A model generated the notes under the pieces. That model was not told the origin of the DNA, made no database searches, and worked only from the letters and a program-made list of their open reading frames with translations. The translations under genes and the position numbers were made by a program. Shown here piece after piece: positions 1 to 9,298 of a stretch of 64,000 nucleotides of DNA (the first letter of the stretch is position 1; each line of letters opens with the position of its first letter). This stretch comes from Clostridium sp. CAG:590 (GTDB taxonomy: Bacteria > Bacillota > Clostridia > Lachnospirales > Lachnospiraceae), in assembly GCA_000431135.1 (NCBI GenBank), contig HF987896.1:56598-120597 (forward strand), given 5' to 3'.

Positions 1-284
1 GTGATTTTTCGGGATATCCGAATTGCCGTGATGTATTTATCAAATCGTTAAATACCACATTGAATCTGGCAATGGAATATACATTTTGTATTGAAACTCC
101 GTTGATGTGGATCGATAAGGCACAGACCTGGAAGTTAGCGGATGATCTTGGTGGATTAGATCTGGTGAAGAACATGACACTTACCTGTTATAACGGTATT
201 AAAGGAGACGGATGCGGACATTGTCCAAGCTGTAAGCTTCGGAGAAAGGGTTATGAGGAGTTTTTAGAGCGTTATAAAAAATAA
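1..284 (+). CDS. queC: 7-cyano-7-deazaguanine synthase QueC, C-terminal part
   Basis: The reading frame is open from base 3 and continues from outside the window, so only about the last 93 residues are present. QueC makes preQ0 from carboxy-deazaguanine and ammonia, using ATP, in the queuosine pathway. The visible part has the family's C-terminal zinc site: a cysteine, eight residues, then CGHCPSC and a basic [10 protein letters not shown] tail. The upstream segment [21 protein letters not shown] is also typical of QueC (residues before the zinc site that close the active site). The first in-frame ATG at 69 or so is internal and not a start. The gene is unrelated in function to the surface-glycan genes that follow and probably marks the edge of a housekeeping region. 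The identification is firm; the N-terminal PP-loop cannot be checked here. Confidence 0.9.
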   Translation, partial: DFSGYPNCRDVFIKSLNTTLNLAMEYTFCIETPLMWIDKAQTWKLADDLGGLDLVKNMTLTCYNGIKGDGCGHCPSCKLRRKGYEEFLERYKK

Positions 285-389
285 TTATTTCATATAAATT
301 TCATATCAGGTATGTAAAGTACAACATGTGATTCGGATTCTGATTTCGCAGATTTATTACTGAAGAGGAATATATAAAGGAGAGAGTGT

Positions 390-1283
390 ATGAACCATTT
401 GGACGAATTAGAGGCAGAAGCGATTTACATTATGCGGGAAGTTGTTGCGGAATGTGAAAAACCGGTGATGTTGTATTCGATAGGGAAAGATTCATCTGTG
501 ATGTTACATCTGGCAATAAAGGCATTTTATCCGGAAAAGCCGCCATTTCCTTTTCTGCATGTCAATACAACCTGGAAATTTAAAGAGATGATTGCGTTTC
601 GTGACAAGATCACTAAGGAACTTGGCATAGAAATGTTAGAATATATTAATACAGAAGGTGTAAGACAAGGTGTAAATCCGTTCGATTATGGTGCGGCTTA
701 TACCGATATTATGAAGACACAAGCTTTGAAGCAGGCGATGAGCCGGTATGGCTTTACGGCTGCCTTTGGTGGTGGAAGAAGAGACGAGGAAAAGTCTCGC
801 GCAAAGGAAAGGGTATTTTCTTTTCGGGATGCTGATCAATCCTGGGATCCCAAGAATCAGCGCCCGGAATTATGGAATCTATATAATACCCAAATACGAA
901 AGGGAGAGAGTATACGTGTTTTTCCGCTGTCAAATTGGACAGAAAAGGACATATGGCAATATATAAAAAGAGAAAATATCCCGATTGTATCCCTATACTA
1001 TGCAGATGTCAGACCTGTTGTGGAAAGGGATGGCAATTTGATCATGGTAGATGATGATCGGATGAGATTATATCCTGGCGAACGAATTGAGAAGAAAATG
1101 GTTCGATTTCGGACGTTGGGTTGTTATCCGTTAACAGGAGCCATTGAGTCAAATGCGACAACATTAGATCAGATTATTGACGAGACCCTGGCGACCGTGG
1201 AATCGGAACGTGCAAGTCGTGTGATTGATTCTGATGGAGGAAGTGCAAGTATGGAGAGGAGAAAGAAGGAGGGGTATTTTTAG
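390..1283 (+). CDS. cysD: sulfate adenylyltransferase subunit 2 (CysD)
   Basis: This 297-residue protein is the usual length for CysD, the catalytic subunit that makes adenosine 5'-phosphosulfate (APS) from ATP and sulfate. The PP-loop is seen as SIGKDS at residues 30-35, followed by the conserved [10 protein letters not shown] and [16 protein letters not shown] segments. The C-terminal [13 protein letters not shown] is also characteristic. The start ATG has an AGGAGAGAG ribosome binding site. It is followed after 2 bases by the cysN-cysC fusion and then by a sulfotransferase. No sulfite-producing reductase (cysH, cysI/J) is seen nearby, so the context suggests that APS feeds PAPS synthesis and sulfation, not cysteine synthesis. 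That role is inferred; the enzyme family is clear. It corresponds to NodP when paired with a NodQ-like partner. Confidence 0.95.
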   Translation: MNHLDELEAEAIYIMREVVAECEKPVMLYSIGKDSSVMLHLAIKAFYPEKPPFPFLHVNTTWKFKEMIAFRDKITKELGIEMLEYINTEGVRQGVNPFDYGAAYTDIMKTQALKQAMSRYGFTAAFGGGRRDEEKSRAKERVFSFRDADQSWDPKNQRPELWNLYNTQIRKGESIRVFPLSNWTEKDIWQYIKRENIPIVSLYYADVRPVVERDGNLIMVDDDRMRLYPGERIEKKMVRFRTLGCYPLTGAIESNATTLDQIIDETLATVESERASRVIDSDGGSASMERRKKEGYF

Positions 1284-1285
1284 AC

Positions 1286-3127
1286 ATGAGCGATAAACTC
1301 CTTAAATTTATTACCTGTGGCAGTGTGGATGATGGAAAATCCACCTTAATTGGACATTTGTTATATGATGCAAAATTATTATTTGCGGATCAGAAAAGAG
1401 CGTTGGAATTAGACTCGAAAGTTGGCTCTAGAGATGGAAATATTGATTATTCGCTTTTGCTGGATGGATTAGAGGCAGAGCGGGAACAGGGTATTACAAT
1501 TGATGTAGCATACCGCTATTTTTCAACACAACATAGAAGTTTTATTGTAGCGGATACGCCGGGACATGAGGAATATACCAGAAATATGGCAGTTGGTGCA
1601 TCATTTGCATCGTTAGCTGTGATATTGATTGATGCTGAAAAAGGAGTTCTGACACAGACGAAGAGACATGTTCGAATCTGTGCGATGATGGGAATTCGGC
1701 ATTTTGTATTTGCAGTTAACAAAATGGATTTGATTGATTATGATCAGTATATATTTGATAATATAAAACATCAGATTGAAATGCTGATGTGTGAATTTGA
1801 GACGGCATCTGTTTTTGTCATTCCGGTTTCAGCAACAGAGGGAGATAATATAGTAAATTCTTCTGAGAAAATGGAGTGGTATCATGGTACGACATTGCTT
1901 TCTTATCTTGAACATGTTGATGTATCTAAAAAAAGTACGACAGAAGAATTTGTTATGCCAGTTCAGAGAGTGTGCAGACCTAATAGTGCATTTCGCGGTT
2001 TTCAAGGAACGATTGCCGCGGGGAATATTCATGTTGGAGATGAAATACGAGTGATGCCTAGCGGAGAAAAAGCACATGTTACAGAAATATTATGTGGAAA
2101 TAATCAGGTACAGATGGCAGAAAAAGGGTATGCTGTTACGATATGTATAGATGGAGAAATTGATATTTCAAGAGGATGTGTATTATATAGGGGAGAATCA
2201 CAGCTCTATGTTGGAAAACTGTTTGAAGCTTCTTTACTTTGGATGGATGAGAATGAATTGACTGCCGGACGTGATTTCTGGCTTAAACTGGGAACACAGT
2301 TGGTTCCTGTTACGATAACCCGAATTCTATATAAGATTGATGTGGATAATGGCGAAGAAGTTCAGACTGATCGAATATGTAAAAATGAAAATGCAGTCTG
2401 TGAATTAGCGGTAGGGAAGAAGATTGTATTGGAACCGTTTGCGGAGAATAATATGCTTGGTGCATTTATTTTAATTGATCGATTACGCAATACTACAGCA
2501 GCTGGTGGAATTGTATGTAAAGTAGATGAGAATGGCAATAATGTAAAATGGCAGCAGTTAGATATCAACAGGAGTGTCCGGGAAAATAAATTGCAGCAGA
2601 AAGCAGTGACTATCTGGCTGACGGGGTTGTCTGGTGCGGGAAAATCAACGATAGCAAATGAGATTGAAAAACGTTTATGTACACTTGGAAAACATACGAT
2701 GTTACTGGATGGTGATAATGTACGAATGGGATTAAATAGTGATCTGAATTTTGGAGAAAAGGATCGGATGGAAAATATCCGAAGAGTTGCAGAAGTGGCA
2801 AGATTAATGAATGATGCTGGTCTGATTGTGATTACTTCTCTTATTTCACCATATCATTCAGACCGAAAAATGGCTAAAGACATTATTGGAAAACGATTTG
2901 TTGAAATATATGTCAGTACCCCATTAGAAGTATGCGAGAAAAGAGATATAAAGGGGTTATATAAAAAGGCGAAAGAGGGTAAGATATCTAATTTTACAGG
3001 AATATCTAGTCCGTATGAAATTCCTTGCTCACCGGATATAGAAGTGGATACAAGTAACTGTGAATTGGAGAAATGTGTGGATCAAATCATGGATCAGTTA
3101 TCAGTAATGCTTGAGGAGGAAGAATGA
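1286..3127 (+). CDS. cysNC: bifunctional sulfate adenylyltransferase large subunit / APS kinase (CysN-CysC fusion)
   Basis: The 613-residue protein joins two enzymes. Residues 1 to about 415 are the CysN GTPase that drives APS synthesis: P-loop GSVDDGKST at 12-20, DTPGHEEY near 91-98, and NKMD near 145-148. From about 440 to the end is an APS kinase (CysC): P-loop GLSGAGKST at 447-455, LLDGDNVRMGLN, then FVEIYVSTPLEVCEKRDIKG and FTGISSPYE. The product of the whole protein with CysD is PAPS, the sulfate donor. This is the NodQ-type architecture. It sits 2 bp after cysD, and its stop overlaps the start of the sulfotransferase by 4 bp (ATGA), which implies translational coupling of donor synthesis and use. 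Both halves have intact nucleotide-binding motifs. Confidence 0.95.
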   Translation: MSDKLLKFITCGSVDDGKSTLIGHLLYDAKLLFADQKRALELDSKVGSRDGNIDYSLLLDGLEAEREQGITIDVAYRYFSTQHRSFIVADTPGHEEYTRNMAVGASFASLAVILIDAEKGVLTQTKRHVRICAMMGIRHFVFAVNKMDLIDYDQYIFDNIKHQIEMLMCEFETASVFVIPVSATEGDNIVNSSEKMEWYHGTTLLSYLEHVDVSKKSTTEEFVMPVQRVCRPNSAFRGFQGTIAAGNIHVGDEIRVMPSGEKAHVTEILCGNNQVQMAEKGYAVTICIDGEIDISRGCVLYRGESQLYVGKLFEASLLWMDENELTAGRDFWLKLGTQLVPVTITRILYKIDVDNGEEVQTDRICKNENAVCELAVGKKIVLEPFAENNMLGAFILIDRLRNTTAAGGIVCKVDENGNNVKWQQLDINRSVRENKLQQKAVTIWLTGLSGAGKSTIANEIEKRLCTLGKHTMLLDGDNVRMGLNSDLNFGEKDRMENIRRVAEVARLMNDAGLIVITSLISPYHSDRKMAKDIIGKRFVEIYVSTPLEVCEKRDIKGLYKKAKEGKISNFTGISSPYEIPCSPDIEVDTSNCELEKCVDQIMDQLSVMLEEEE

Positions 3128-4260
3128 AAACACTATATTTACATATTGGAACTCCTAAAACGGCAACTACATCGATTCAGTCGTTTTGCTATCAAAATCG
3201 GGAAATATTAGAAAAACAAGGATTTTATTATCCAATGTTTGATTATCATTTTCAGAACATTCAACCTTACCGGAATGCACATTTTTTGATTTGCCGTGTG
3301 CGGGATGAAAATGAACGAGCGATTGTGGAACAACAAGAGTGTATTACATATGAAGGTATACATAGGGTTCAGCAACTTTTTGAGGTACATGATAAGATTA
3401 TTTTGTCTGATGAGGGAATCTGGAATCGTGGATTTATAAAAGACGCAGATTGTTGGACGAAAATTCAGAAAGAATTTGTTGAAAAAGGGATTGAGGTTAA
3501 AGTTATTGTTTATTTAAGAAGGCAGGACGATTTTCTGTATTCATGGTGGAATCAGCAGATTAAGGAAGGTATGGCAAAATATTCAAAATGGACATGGCAG
3601 GATGTGTTACGGGAAAAACCGTATATTCAATTAGATTATTTTGAAATGCTGCAAAAAATTTCTGAATATGTTGGAAAAGGCAACATAATTGTCAGGCGCT
3701 TTCAGGTGAATGATTTTGTGGGAGGAAGGATTGAAAAGGATTTTTTGAATGCTTTGGGAATTGTGGATACGGAAGCTTTTATATATGAAGATTCTGTTCG
3801 AAATATCAGTCTGACAAAGAATATGGCAGCCATAAAGAGAATCTTAAATACAATGCCGGAACTTCAGCAAAGTGAAAACAGAGTGTTTCGTAATATAGCT
3901 ACACAGTTATCCGCTGAAGTGGGAAATGACAGAAATAGCAGTATGTTTTTTAAGGAAGAAGCAGAAAACTTTCTGATGCAATATGTAGACGGTAATGATC
4001 GCATTGCAAAAGAGTATATGAATCAGGAAGATATTTTATTTTCACGGACTGTGGAGGAAAAAGATACATGGGATAGAAGTAATCCTGAAATGATGCAGGA
4101 TGTAATACGTTTCTTTGGGACGACAACATTATATTTGTTGAATCAAAATGAGGAATTGCGGCAAAGGGTTGAAAGCCAGGAGCATCATATAGAACATATC
4201 CGGTATAAATTAAAACATCCATTTAGATGGTTTGTGCAAAAAATTAATAAAAAAGTATAA
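3124..4260 (+). CDS. PAPS-dependent sulfotransferase family protein
   Basis: This 378-residue protein starts with LYLHIGTPKTATTSIQ; the GTPKTATTS loop (about residues 9-17) is the 5'-phosphosulfate-binding loop of the sulfotransferase family. VIVYLRRQDDFLYSWWNQQ (about 126-144) matches the 3'-phosphate-binding segment, with a conserved Arg and Ser. There is no signal peptide or membrane segment, so it should act in the cytoplasm. The C-terminal 40 residues are charged, probably coiled coil, and end with basic and aromatic residues (HPFRWFVQKINKK) that could hold it at the membrane. It is coupled to the PAPS-synthesising genes by a 4-bp overlap and is followed by a terminator. The acceptor is unknown; a lipid-linked glycan or teichoic-acid repeat from the neighbouring genes is the best guess. 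Confidence 0.85.
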   Translation: MKTLYLHIGTPKTATTSIQSFCYQNREILEKQGFYYPMFDYHFQNIQPYRNAHFLICRVRDENERAIVEQQECITYEGIHRVQQLFEVHDKIILSDEGIWNRGFIKDADCWTKIQKEFVEKGIEVKVIVYLRRQDDFLYSWWNQQIKEGMAKYSKWTWQDVLREKPYIQLDYFEMLQKISEYVGKGNIIVRRFQVNDFVGGRIEKDFLNALGIVDTEAFIYEDSVRNISLTKNMAAIKRILNTMPELQQSENRVFRNIATQLSAEVGNDRNSSMFFKEEAENFLMQYVDGNDRIAKEYMNQEDILFSRTVEEKDTWDRSNPEMMQDVIRFFGTTTLYLLNQNEELRQRVESQEHHIEHIRYKLKHPFRWFVQKINKKV

Positions 4261-4266
4261 ATTTAT

Positions 4267-4320
4267 AGAACCTGTATTGTTTGATGAAATCGGATGGTAT
4301 GGGTTCTTTTTACTTTTTTC
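4267..4320 (+). terminator. Rho-independent terminator after the sulfotransferase gene
   Basis: AGAACCTGTAT (4267-4277) can pair with 4297-4307, with a few G-U pairs, and is followed by TTTTACTTTTTTC. It closes the cysD-cysNC-sulfotransferase unit before the galE promoter. Confidence 0.65.
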
Positions 4321-4350
4321 TTGCAATGTATATTGTGATTGAGGTATAAT
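4321..4350 (+). promoter_or_regulatory. sigma-A-type promoter of galE
   Basis: TTGCAA at 4321-4326 and TATAAT at 4345-4350 are 18 bp apart, directly after the preceding terminator and 68 bp before the galE start. Transcription from here probably covers the lipid kinase and glmM too, since gaps downstream are short. Confidence 0.75.
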
Positions 4351-4417
4351 AAAATAATGTTTTAATGGATTAATTTGACTATTTATATCAGAAGTAGACA
4401 ATAGGAGGAACTTTGTT

Positions 4418-5446
4418 ATGACAATATTAGTAACCGGAGGAGCTGGATTTATTGCCAGTCATACCAATATTGAATTGTTAAATGCAGGTTATGATGTAAT
4501 TGTTATGGACAATTTGTGTAATTCCAGTAAGGAGTCCGTTGCCAGAGTAGAACAGATCACCGGGAAGAAAGTGAAGTTTTATGAAGCGGATATGAGAAAT
4601 GTGGAAGACTTAGAGAAGATCTTTTCAGAGAATGTAATTGATGTGATCATTCATTTTGCAGGATTGAAGGCTGTGGGCGAATCCTGCGTAAAACCATTTG
4701 AGTATTACGAGAATAATATCAGCGGAACGTTGAATATTATTTCCATGATGAGAAAGTATAATGTGAAGAAAATGGTATTTTCATCTTCTGCAACCGTATA
4801 CGGGGATCCGGAGGTGATCCCAATTACAGAAGAATGTAAGGTTGGCGGGGTGACCAATCCATACGGACAGACCAAACTAATGTTAGAGCAGATCCTTACG
4901 GATATTCAGAAAGCAGATCCAGATTTTGATATTGCACTGCTTCGTTATTTTAATCCGATCGGGGCACACGAAAGCGGATTGATCGGTGAGGCACCGAATG
5001 GAATTCCGAATAACCTGCTGCCATATGTTGCAAAAGTTGCAGCAGGAGTGTTAGACAGGGTGAATGTATTTGGCGATGACTATGATACACCGGATGGAAC
5101 CGGTGTGAGGGACTATATCCATGTAGTTGACCTTGCGAAGGGACATGTGTGTGCGGTGAAGAAATTATTAGAACATCCGGGACTGGTAATCTATAATCTC
5201 GGTACCGGAGTCGGATATTCGGTGCTGGATATTATTCATAACTTTGAAAAGGCGTGTGGCAAGAAGATTCCGTATGTGATTGCACCGAGACGACCAGGCG
5301 ATATTGCAACCTGTTATTCTGACCCATCCAAGGCAGAAAGAGAACTGGGATGGAAAGCGCAATATGGCATAGATAGAATGTGCGAGGATGCTTGGAGATG
5401 GCAGAAGATGAATCCTAATGGATACGATACAACATCTAATCAGTAG
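4418..5446 (+). CDS. galE: UDP-glucose 4-epimerase
   Basis: At 342 residues this is the normal length of GalE, which interconverts UDP-glucose and UDP-galactose (and in some versions the N-acetylated forms). It has the NAD-binding GGAGFIASH at residues 7-15, the SSSATVYG segment with the catalytic serine near 124, and YGQTK at 149-153 supplying the catalytic Tyr and Lys. The conserved RYFNPIGAH and RDYIHVVDLA follow. The start has an AGGAGGA site 9 bp upstream. It has its own promoter and is followed 17 bp later by a lipid kinase. The context is cell-surface polymer synthesis, so it probably supplies UDP-galactose or UDP-GalNAc; which sugar cannot be told from the sequence by eye. Confidence 0.95.
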   Translation: MTILVTGGAGFIASHTNIELLNAGYDVIVMDNLCNSSKESVARVEQITGKKVKFYEADMRNVEDLEKIFSENVIDVIIHFAGLKAVGESCVKPFEYYENNISGTLNIISMMRKYNVKKMVFSSSATVYGDPEVIPITEECKVGGVTNPYGQTKLMLEQILTDIQKADPDFDIALLRYFNPIGAHESGLIGEAPNGIPNNLLPYVAKVAAGVLDRVNVFGDDYDTPDGTGVRDYIHVVDLAKGHVCAVKKLLEHPGLVIYNLGTGVGYSVLDIIHNFEKACGKKIPYVIAPRRPGDIATCYSDPSKAERELGWKAQYGIDRMCEDAWRWQKMNPNGYDTTSNQ

Positions 5447-5463
5447 ATCAGAGGGGGAATACG

Positions 5464-6348
5464 ATGAAAAATTTGTTATTTATAGTGAATCCCTCTGCCG
5501 GCAGAAAGCATATTAAAGGCAAATTGCTAGATATCGTAGACCTGTTTGTAAAGGCGGGTTACAATGTAAAAGTGTATCCTACACAGGCGAAAAAAGATGC
5601 AACCAGAATCGTAAGTGAAGAAGGATGGTTATATGATGTGATCGTTTGTGCAGGAGGAGATGGGACATTAGATGAGGTAATAGCAGGATATATGCAGTGT
5701 GGTTGCGATACCCCGCTCGGCTATATTCCAGCAGGATCAACAAATGATTTTGCAAGAAGTCTTAATATCCCCAAAGATCCAATTCGTGCTGCAAATCGTA
5801 TCGTGAAGTATTCTCCCAAACCGATTGACATCGGTACATTTAATGGAGATTGTTTTGTGTATGTTGCGGCTTTTGGTGCTTTTAGTTCGGTTAGTTATTC
5901 GACACCACAGGAATATAAGAATCATTTAGGGCATATGGCGTATATCTTAGAAGGAATACGAAGTGTTCCAAGTCTGACATCCTATCATATGAAGGTGGAA
6001 TATGATGGCAATGTAATTGAGGATGATTTTTTAATTGGAATGATTACGAATTCTTTGACAGTTGGTGGATTTCCGAATCCGAATTCCAAGATCGCACAGT
6101 TAGATGATGGAATGTTTGAAGCGTTGCTAGTCAAGTATCCAACGAATCCGATTGATCTTCAGGCAACGATTTCTGCATATCTGATGGGTGAATTCAATCC
6201 AGAGTATATGTATCAGTTTAAGGCAAAAAAGATATGTGTAGACAGTCCGGAACCGGTTGCATGGACATTAGATGGTGAATTTGGTGGCAATGTGACTTAT
6301 GCAGAGATTAATAATATGCAACATGCAATCAATATTATTAAAAAGTAA
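5464..6348 (+). CDS. diacylglycerol kinase-family lipid kinase (YegS/DgkB type)
   Basis: This 294-residue protein has the DAGK catalytic-domain signature: NPSAGRK at residues 9-15, GGDGTLDE at 64-71 and PAGSTNDFARSL shortly after. The family phosphorylates diacylglycerol or related lipids at the membrane. It carries no transmembrane segment, unlike the small integral DgkA. In Gram-positives such a kinase recycles diacylglycerol released when lipoteichoic acid is built from phosphatidylglycerol, which fits the glycerol/ribitol-phosphate polymer genes downstream. The substrate is inferred; sphingoid or other lipids remain possible. It lies between galE and glmM with short spacing and appears to be in the same operon. 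Confidence 0.85.
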   Translation: MKNLLFIVNPSAGRKHIKGKLLDIVDLFVKAGYNVKVYPTQAKKDATRIVSEEGWLYDVIVCAGGDGTLDEVIAGYMQCGCDTPLGYIPAGSTNDFARSLNIPKDPIRAANRIVKYSPKPIDIGTFNGDCFVYVAAFGAFSSVSYSTPQEYKNHLGHMAYILEGIRSVPSLTSYHMKVEYDGNVIEDDFLIGMITNSLTVGGFPNPNSKIAQLDDGMFEALLVKYPTNPIDLQATISAYLMGEFNPEYMYQFKAKKICVDSPEPVAWTLDGEFGGNVTYAEINNMQHAINIIKK

Positions 6349-6400
6349 CATAATACAGACATTATGAATAGGAAAGAATAAAGATAAAGGGGAACAGATC

Positions 6401-7753
6401 ATGGGTAAATATTTTGGTACAGATGGATTTCGAGGCGAGGCAAATGTAGATTTAACGGTAGAACATGCCTACAAAGTTGGAAGATATCTTGGTTATTATT
6501 ATGGAAAGAATCATGCAGATGGTAAGGCAAGCATTGTAATTGGAAAGGATACGAGACGTTCTTCTTATATGTTCGAGTATTCTTTGGTTGCAGGTCTGAC
6601 AGCGAGCGGAGCAGACGTGTATCTGATGCATGTCACCCCGACACCGAGTGTATCATATATTGTAAGATTAGATGAATTTGACTGCGGTATTATGATTTCT
6701 GCCAGCCATAATCCATATTATGACAATGGAATCAAAGTGATTAATGGACAGGGATATAAGTTAGAGGCAGATGTAGAGGCTGAGATTGAAGCATATATTG
6801 ATGGTGAGATTCCGGAGATTCCGTTTGCAAAGAGAGAACAGATTGGTAAAACGGTAGATTATGCAATGGGACGGAATCGTTACATTGGATATCTTATGAC
6901 ATTGGCAACCAGGTCTTATAAGAACAAGAGAGTGGGACTGGATTGTGCAAACGGTGCATCTTCTACAGTTGCGAAGGCAGTATTTGAGGCATTGGGCGCA
7001 AAGACTTATGTGATCAATAATAATCCAGATGGAACGAATATTAACAATAACTGCGGTTCTACTCATATTGAACAGTTACAGAAACTGGTAGTGGATAAAC
7101 AGTTAGATATCGGATTTGCCTATGATGGAGATGCAGACAGATGTTTAGCGGTTGATGAAAAAGGTGAGATTATTGATGGAGATAAGATTCTGTATGCCTG
7201 CGGATGTTATCTGTCTGAACGTGGAGAATTGAATAATAATACAGTAGTTACGACGATTATGTCGAATTTGGGACTTTACAAAGCCTTGGATAAAAAAGGA
7301 ATCTCTTATGAGAAGACAGCAGTTGGTGACAAATATGTATTTGAGAATATGATGGAAAATGGACATTCTCTTGGTGGTGAACAGAGTGGTCATATTATTT
7401 TCAGTAAATATGCGACAACCGGAGATGGCGTGCTTACTTCAATCAAATTAATGGAAGTAATTCTGGAAAAGAAAGTAAATGCTTCTGAGTTGTTCCGTGA
7501 CCTTAAGATCTATCCACAGTTATTACAGAATGTACGGGTTAAAAGTAAGCCGGAGGCAAAAGCAGATCCGGATGTTCAGGCAGCAGTGGAAAAGGTTACA
7601 AAGGCATTGGGAGACGAAGGACGAATCCTACTTCGTGAAAGTGGTACGGAGCCGGTGATCCGTGTTATGGTAGAAGCAGCAACGGATGATCTGTGCAAAC
7701 AGTATGTAGATGAAGTGGTACAGGTGATCAAAGATAAGGGCCATGAGGCATAA
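6401..7753 (+). CDS. glmM: phosphoglucosamine mutase (GlmM)
   Basis: The 450-residue protein begins KYFGTDGFRGEAN, as GlmM does. The active-site loop ISASHNP is at 99-105, with the phosphorylated serine at 102; the metal site DGDADR is at 242-247; and GGEQSGH plus the phosphate-binding RESGTEPVIRVM near the C-terminus complete the four domains of the phosphohexomutase family. It converts glucosamine-6-phosphate to glucosamine-1-phosphate, the route to UDP-GlcNAc. glmS, which makes its substrate, lies about 27 kb downstream in the same window. The start has an AAGGGGAA site. Its last codons overlap a spurious upstream ATG of the next gene. Confidence 0.93.
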   Translation: MGKYFGTDGFRGEANVDLTVEHAYKVGRYLGYYYGKNHADGKASIVIGKDTRRSSYMFEYSLVAGLTASGADVYLMHVTPTPSVSYIVRLDEFDCGIMISASHNPYYDNGIKVINGQGYKLEADVEAEIEAYIDGEIPEIPFAKREQIGKTVDYAMGRNRYIGYLMTLATRSYKNKRVGLDCANGASSTVAKAVFEALGAKTYVINNNPDGTNINNNCGSTHIEQLQKLVVDKQLDIGFAYDGDADRCLAVDEKGEIIDGDKILYACGCYLSERGELNNNTVVTTIMSNLGLYKALDKKGISYEKTAVGDKYVFENMMENGHSLGGEQSGHIIFSKYATTGDGVLTSIKLMEVILEKKVNASELFRDLKIYPQLLQNVRVKSKPEAKADPDVQAAVEKVTKALGDEGRILLRESGTEPVIRVMVEAATDDLCKQYVDEVVQVIKDKGHEA

Positions 7754-7766
7754 AACGGAGAGGGAT

Positions 7767-9281
7767 ATGAACGGTAAGAGTACATATAGAAAAGCATGTA
7801 AAAGAATCCTTTTTGTGCTAGTAATTGCGTGCGTATTAGGTAATGTAGCAATTACCGCAAGAGCGGCAACTAAAAATGCATGGAAAAAGGGATGTTATTA
7901 CGATCATGATGGTGAGAAGGTTACCAACAGCTGGGTAAAATACAAAGGAAACAAATATTATGTAAACAAACAAGGAAAAAAGGTGACCGGCTGGAAACGG
8001 ATTGGATCTTCCTACTATTTCTTCAACCAAAAAGGAAATAATTATCAGCCGGGAAAACCAATTGGAGCACAGATCACCAAACTCAGCAAAGGTGCAATTA
8101 CCATGGGGATTGATGTATCCACCTGGCAGGGGAATGTAGATTGGGATAAGATCAAGGCAGCAGGTGTTGATTTTGTAATGATCCGTATTGGATACGGAAA
8201 GGGAAGATACGGTTCGAAAAGTTGTACGCTAGATGATCGGTTTGAGTCTTATGTAGCAGGTGCGACTGAGGCTGGGATTCCGATCGGTGTGTATTTTTAC
8301 TCTTACGCAACGAGCGAAAAAGAAGCGTTAAAAGAAGCAGAATTTACAATCAAAAAATTGCAGAGTATTCCGGTTAACTTTCCAGTAGCGTATGATGTGG
8401 AAGATGCATATATTCTGAATAAGACAACAAAGAAACTACGCACTTCAATGATAAAGACATATTGCGATACGATTGCGGCAGCGGGATATTATCCAATGTA
8501 TTACAGTAATCAGAACTGGTACAATAATTATTTAGATGCAGAACAGTTAGAAGATTATGATTTCTGGTATGCCAGATACACGAATAAAGAGCCGGATATA
8601 GAAGAATATCCTTACACAATATGGCAGGCAACATCAATGCAGAAGATTGATGGAATTACTGAAAATACGGTGGATATTGATTTTCTTTATAAAGATTATC
8701 GGGAAATTATCAGCGAAAGAACGCAGGCACTGAAATACGGCTGGCATAAAGAAGGTAAGAACTGGCAATATTATTATCAGGGTAAACGCAAGAAAGATGG
8801 CTGGTTTACCATTGCAGGTCATTCTTATTATCTCAATAGCAGCGGAGCCGTGACCGGTTGGAAAACATTAGAGAATGAACGATACTATTTTAACAGCAAA
8901 GGTGAAATGCAGACCGGATTTGTGCGAATTGGATTGCATACATACCTGTTTGGTAATGATGGTACATTGCAATTGCAGACAAGAGAGCCAGGTGTAACAA
9001 TTGATAACAAAGGAATCTGCCACGTAAAGAAAGGCTGGTATCAGAATAGTAAGGGCAAATATTTCTATCGCAATAGTAACGGATCAATTGCAAAGAACAA
9101 ATGGATTTCTACAAAAAGGAAAAAATATTATGTAGATGGAAAGGGATATCGGGTAACCGGATTCCGGACTATTAAGAAAAAGAAGTACTATTTCAACAAA
9201 AAAGGCGAGATGGTACGTAGCAAGACGATTAAGATTCGAGGACGTAAATATACATTCCGGAAAAATGGACAGTTGAAATAA
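7767..9281 (+). CDS. secreted GH25 lysozyme with choline-binding-type wall repeats
   Basis: The start is placed at 7767, because GGAGAGGG lies just upstream and the earlier ATG at 7743 is inside glmM without a site. The 504-residue product has a signal peptide (residues 1 to about 28, ending TARAA). Two or three wall-binding repeats (GWKRIGSSYYFFNQKG type) follow, then a GH25 muramidase domain from GIDVSTWQGN (114) through YDVEDAY (about 209-215, catalytic acids) to VDIDFLY. From about residue 325 to the end come more repeats, becoming very lysine-rich. GH25 enzymes cut MurNAc-GlcNAc bonds in peptidoglycan. The repeats flank the catalytic domain on both sides, and the basic tail suggests binding to anionic teichoic acid. 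It follows glmM by 13 bp and is probably co-transcribed. Confidence 0.9.
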   Translation: MNGKSTYRKACKRILFVLVIACVLGNVAITARAATKNAWKKGCYYDHDGEKVTNSWVKYKGNKYYVNKQGKKVTGWKRIGSSYYFFNQKGNNYQPGKPIGAQITKLSKGAITMGIDVSTWQGNVDWDKIKAAGVDFVMIRIGYGKGRYGSKSCTLDDRFESYVAGATEAGIPIGVYFYSYATSEKEALKEAEFTIKKLQSIPVNFPVAYDVEDAYILNKTTKKLRTSMIKTYCDTIAAAGYYPMYYSNQNWYNNYLDAEQLEDYDFWYARYTNKEPDIEEYPYTIWQATSMQKIDGITENTVDIDFLYKDYREIISERTQALKYGWHKEGKNWQYYYQGKRKKDGWFTIAGHSYYLNSSGAVTGWKTLENERYYFNSKGEMQTGFVRIGLHTYLFGNDGTLQLQTREPGVTIDNKGICHVKKGWYQNSKGKYFYRNSNGSIAKNKWISTKRKKYYVDGKGYRVTGFRTIKKKKYYFNKKGEMVRSKTIKIRGRKYTFRKNGQLK

Positions 9282-9298
9282 AGGAGCTGGCTGTAATT

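Noticed and set aside
285..389. A riboswitch or promoter before cysD
   Set aside because: The gap has no clear hairpin set and no good -35/-10 pair; I could not support a specific element.
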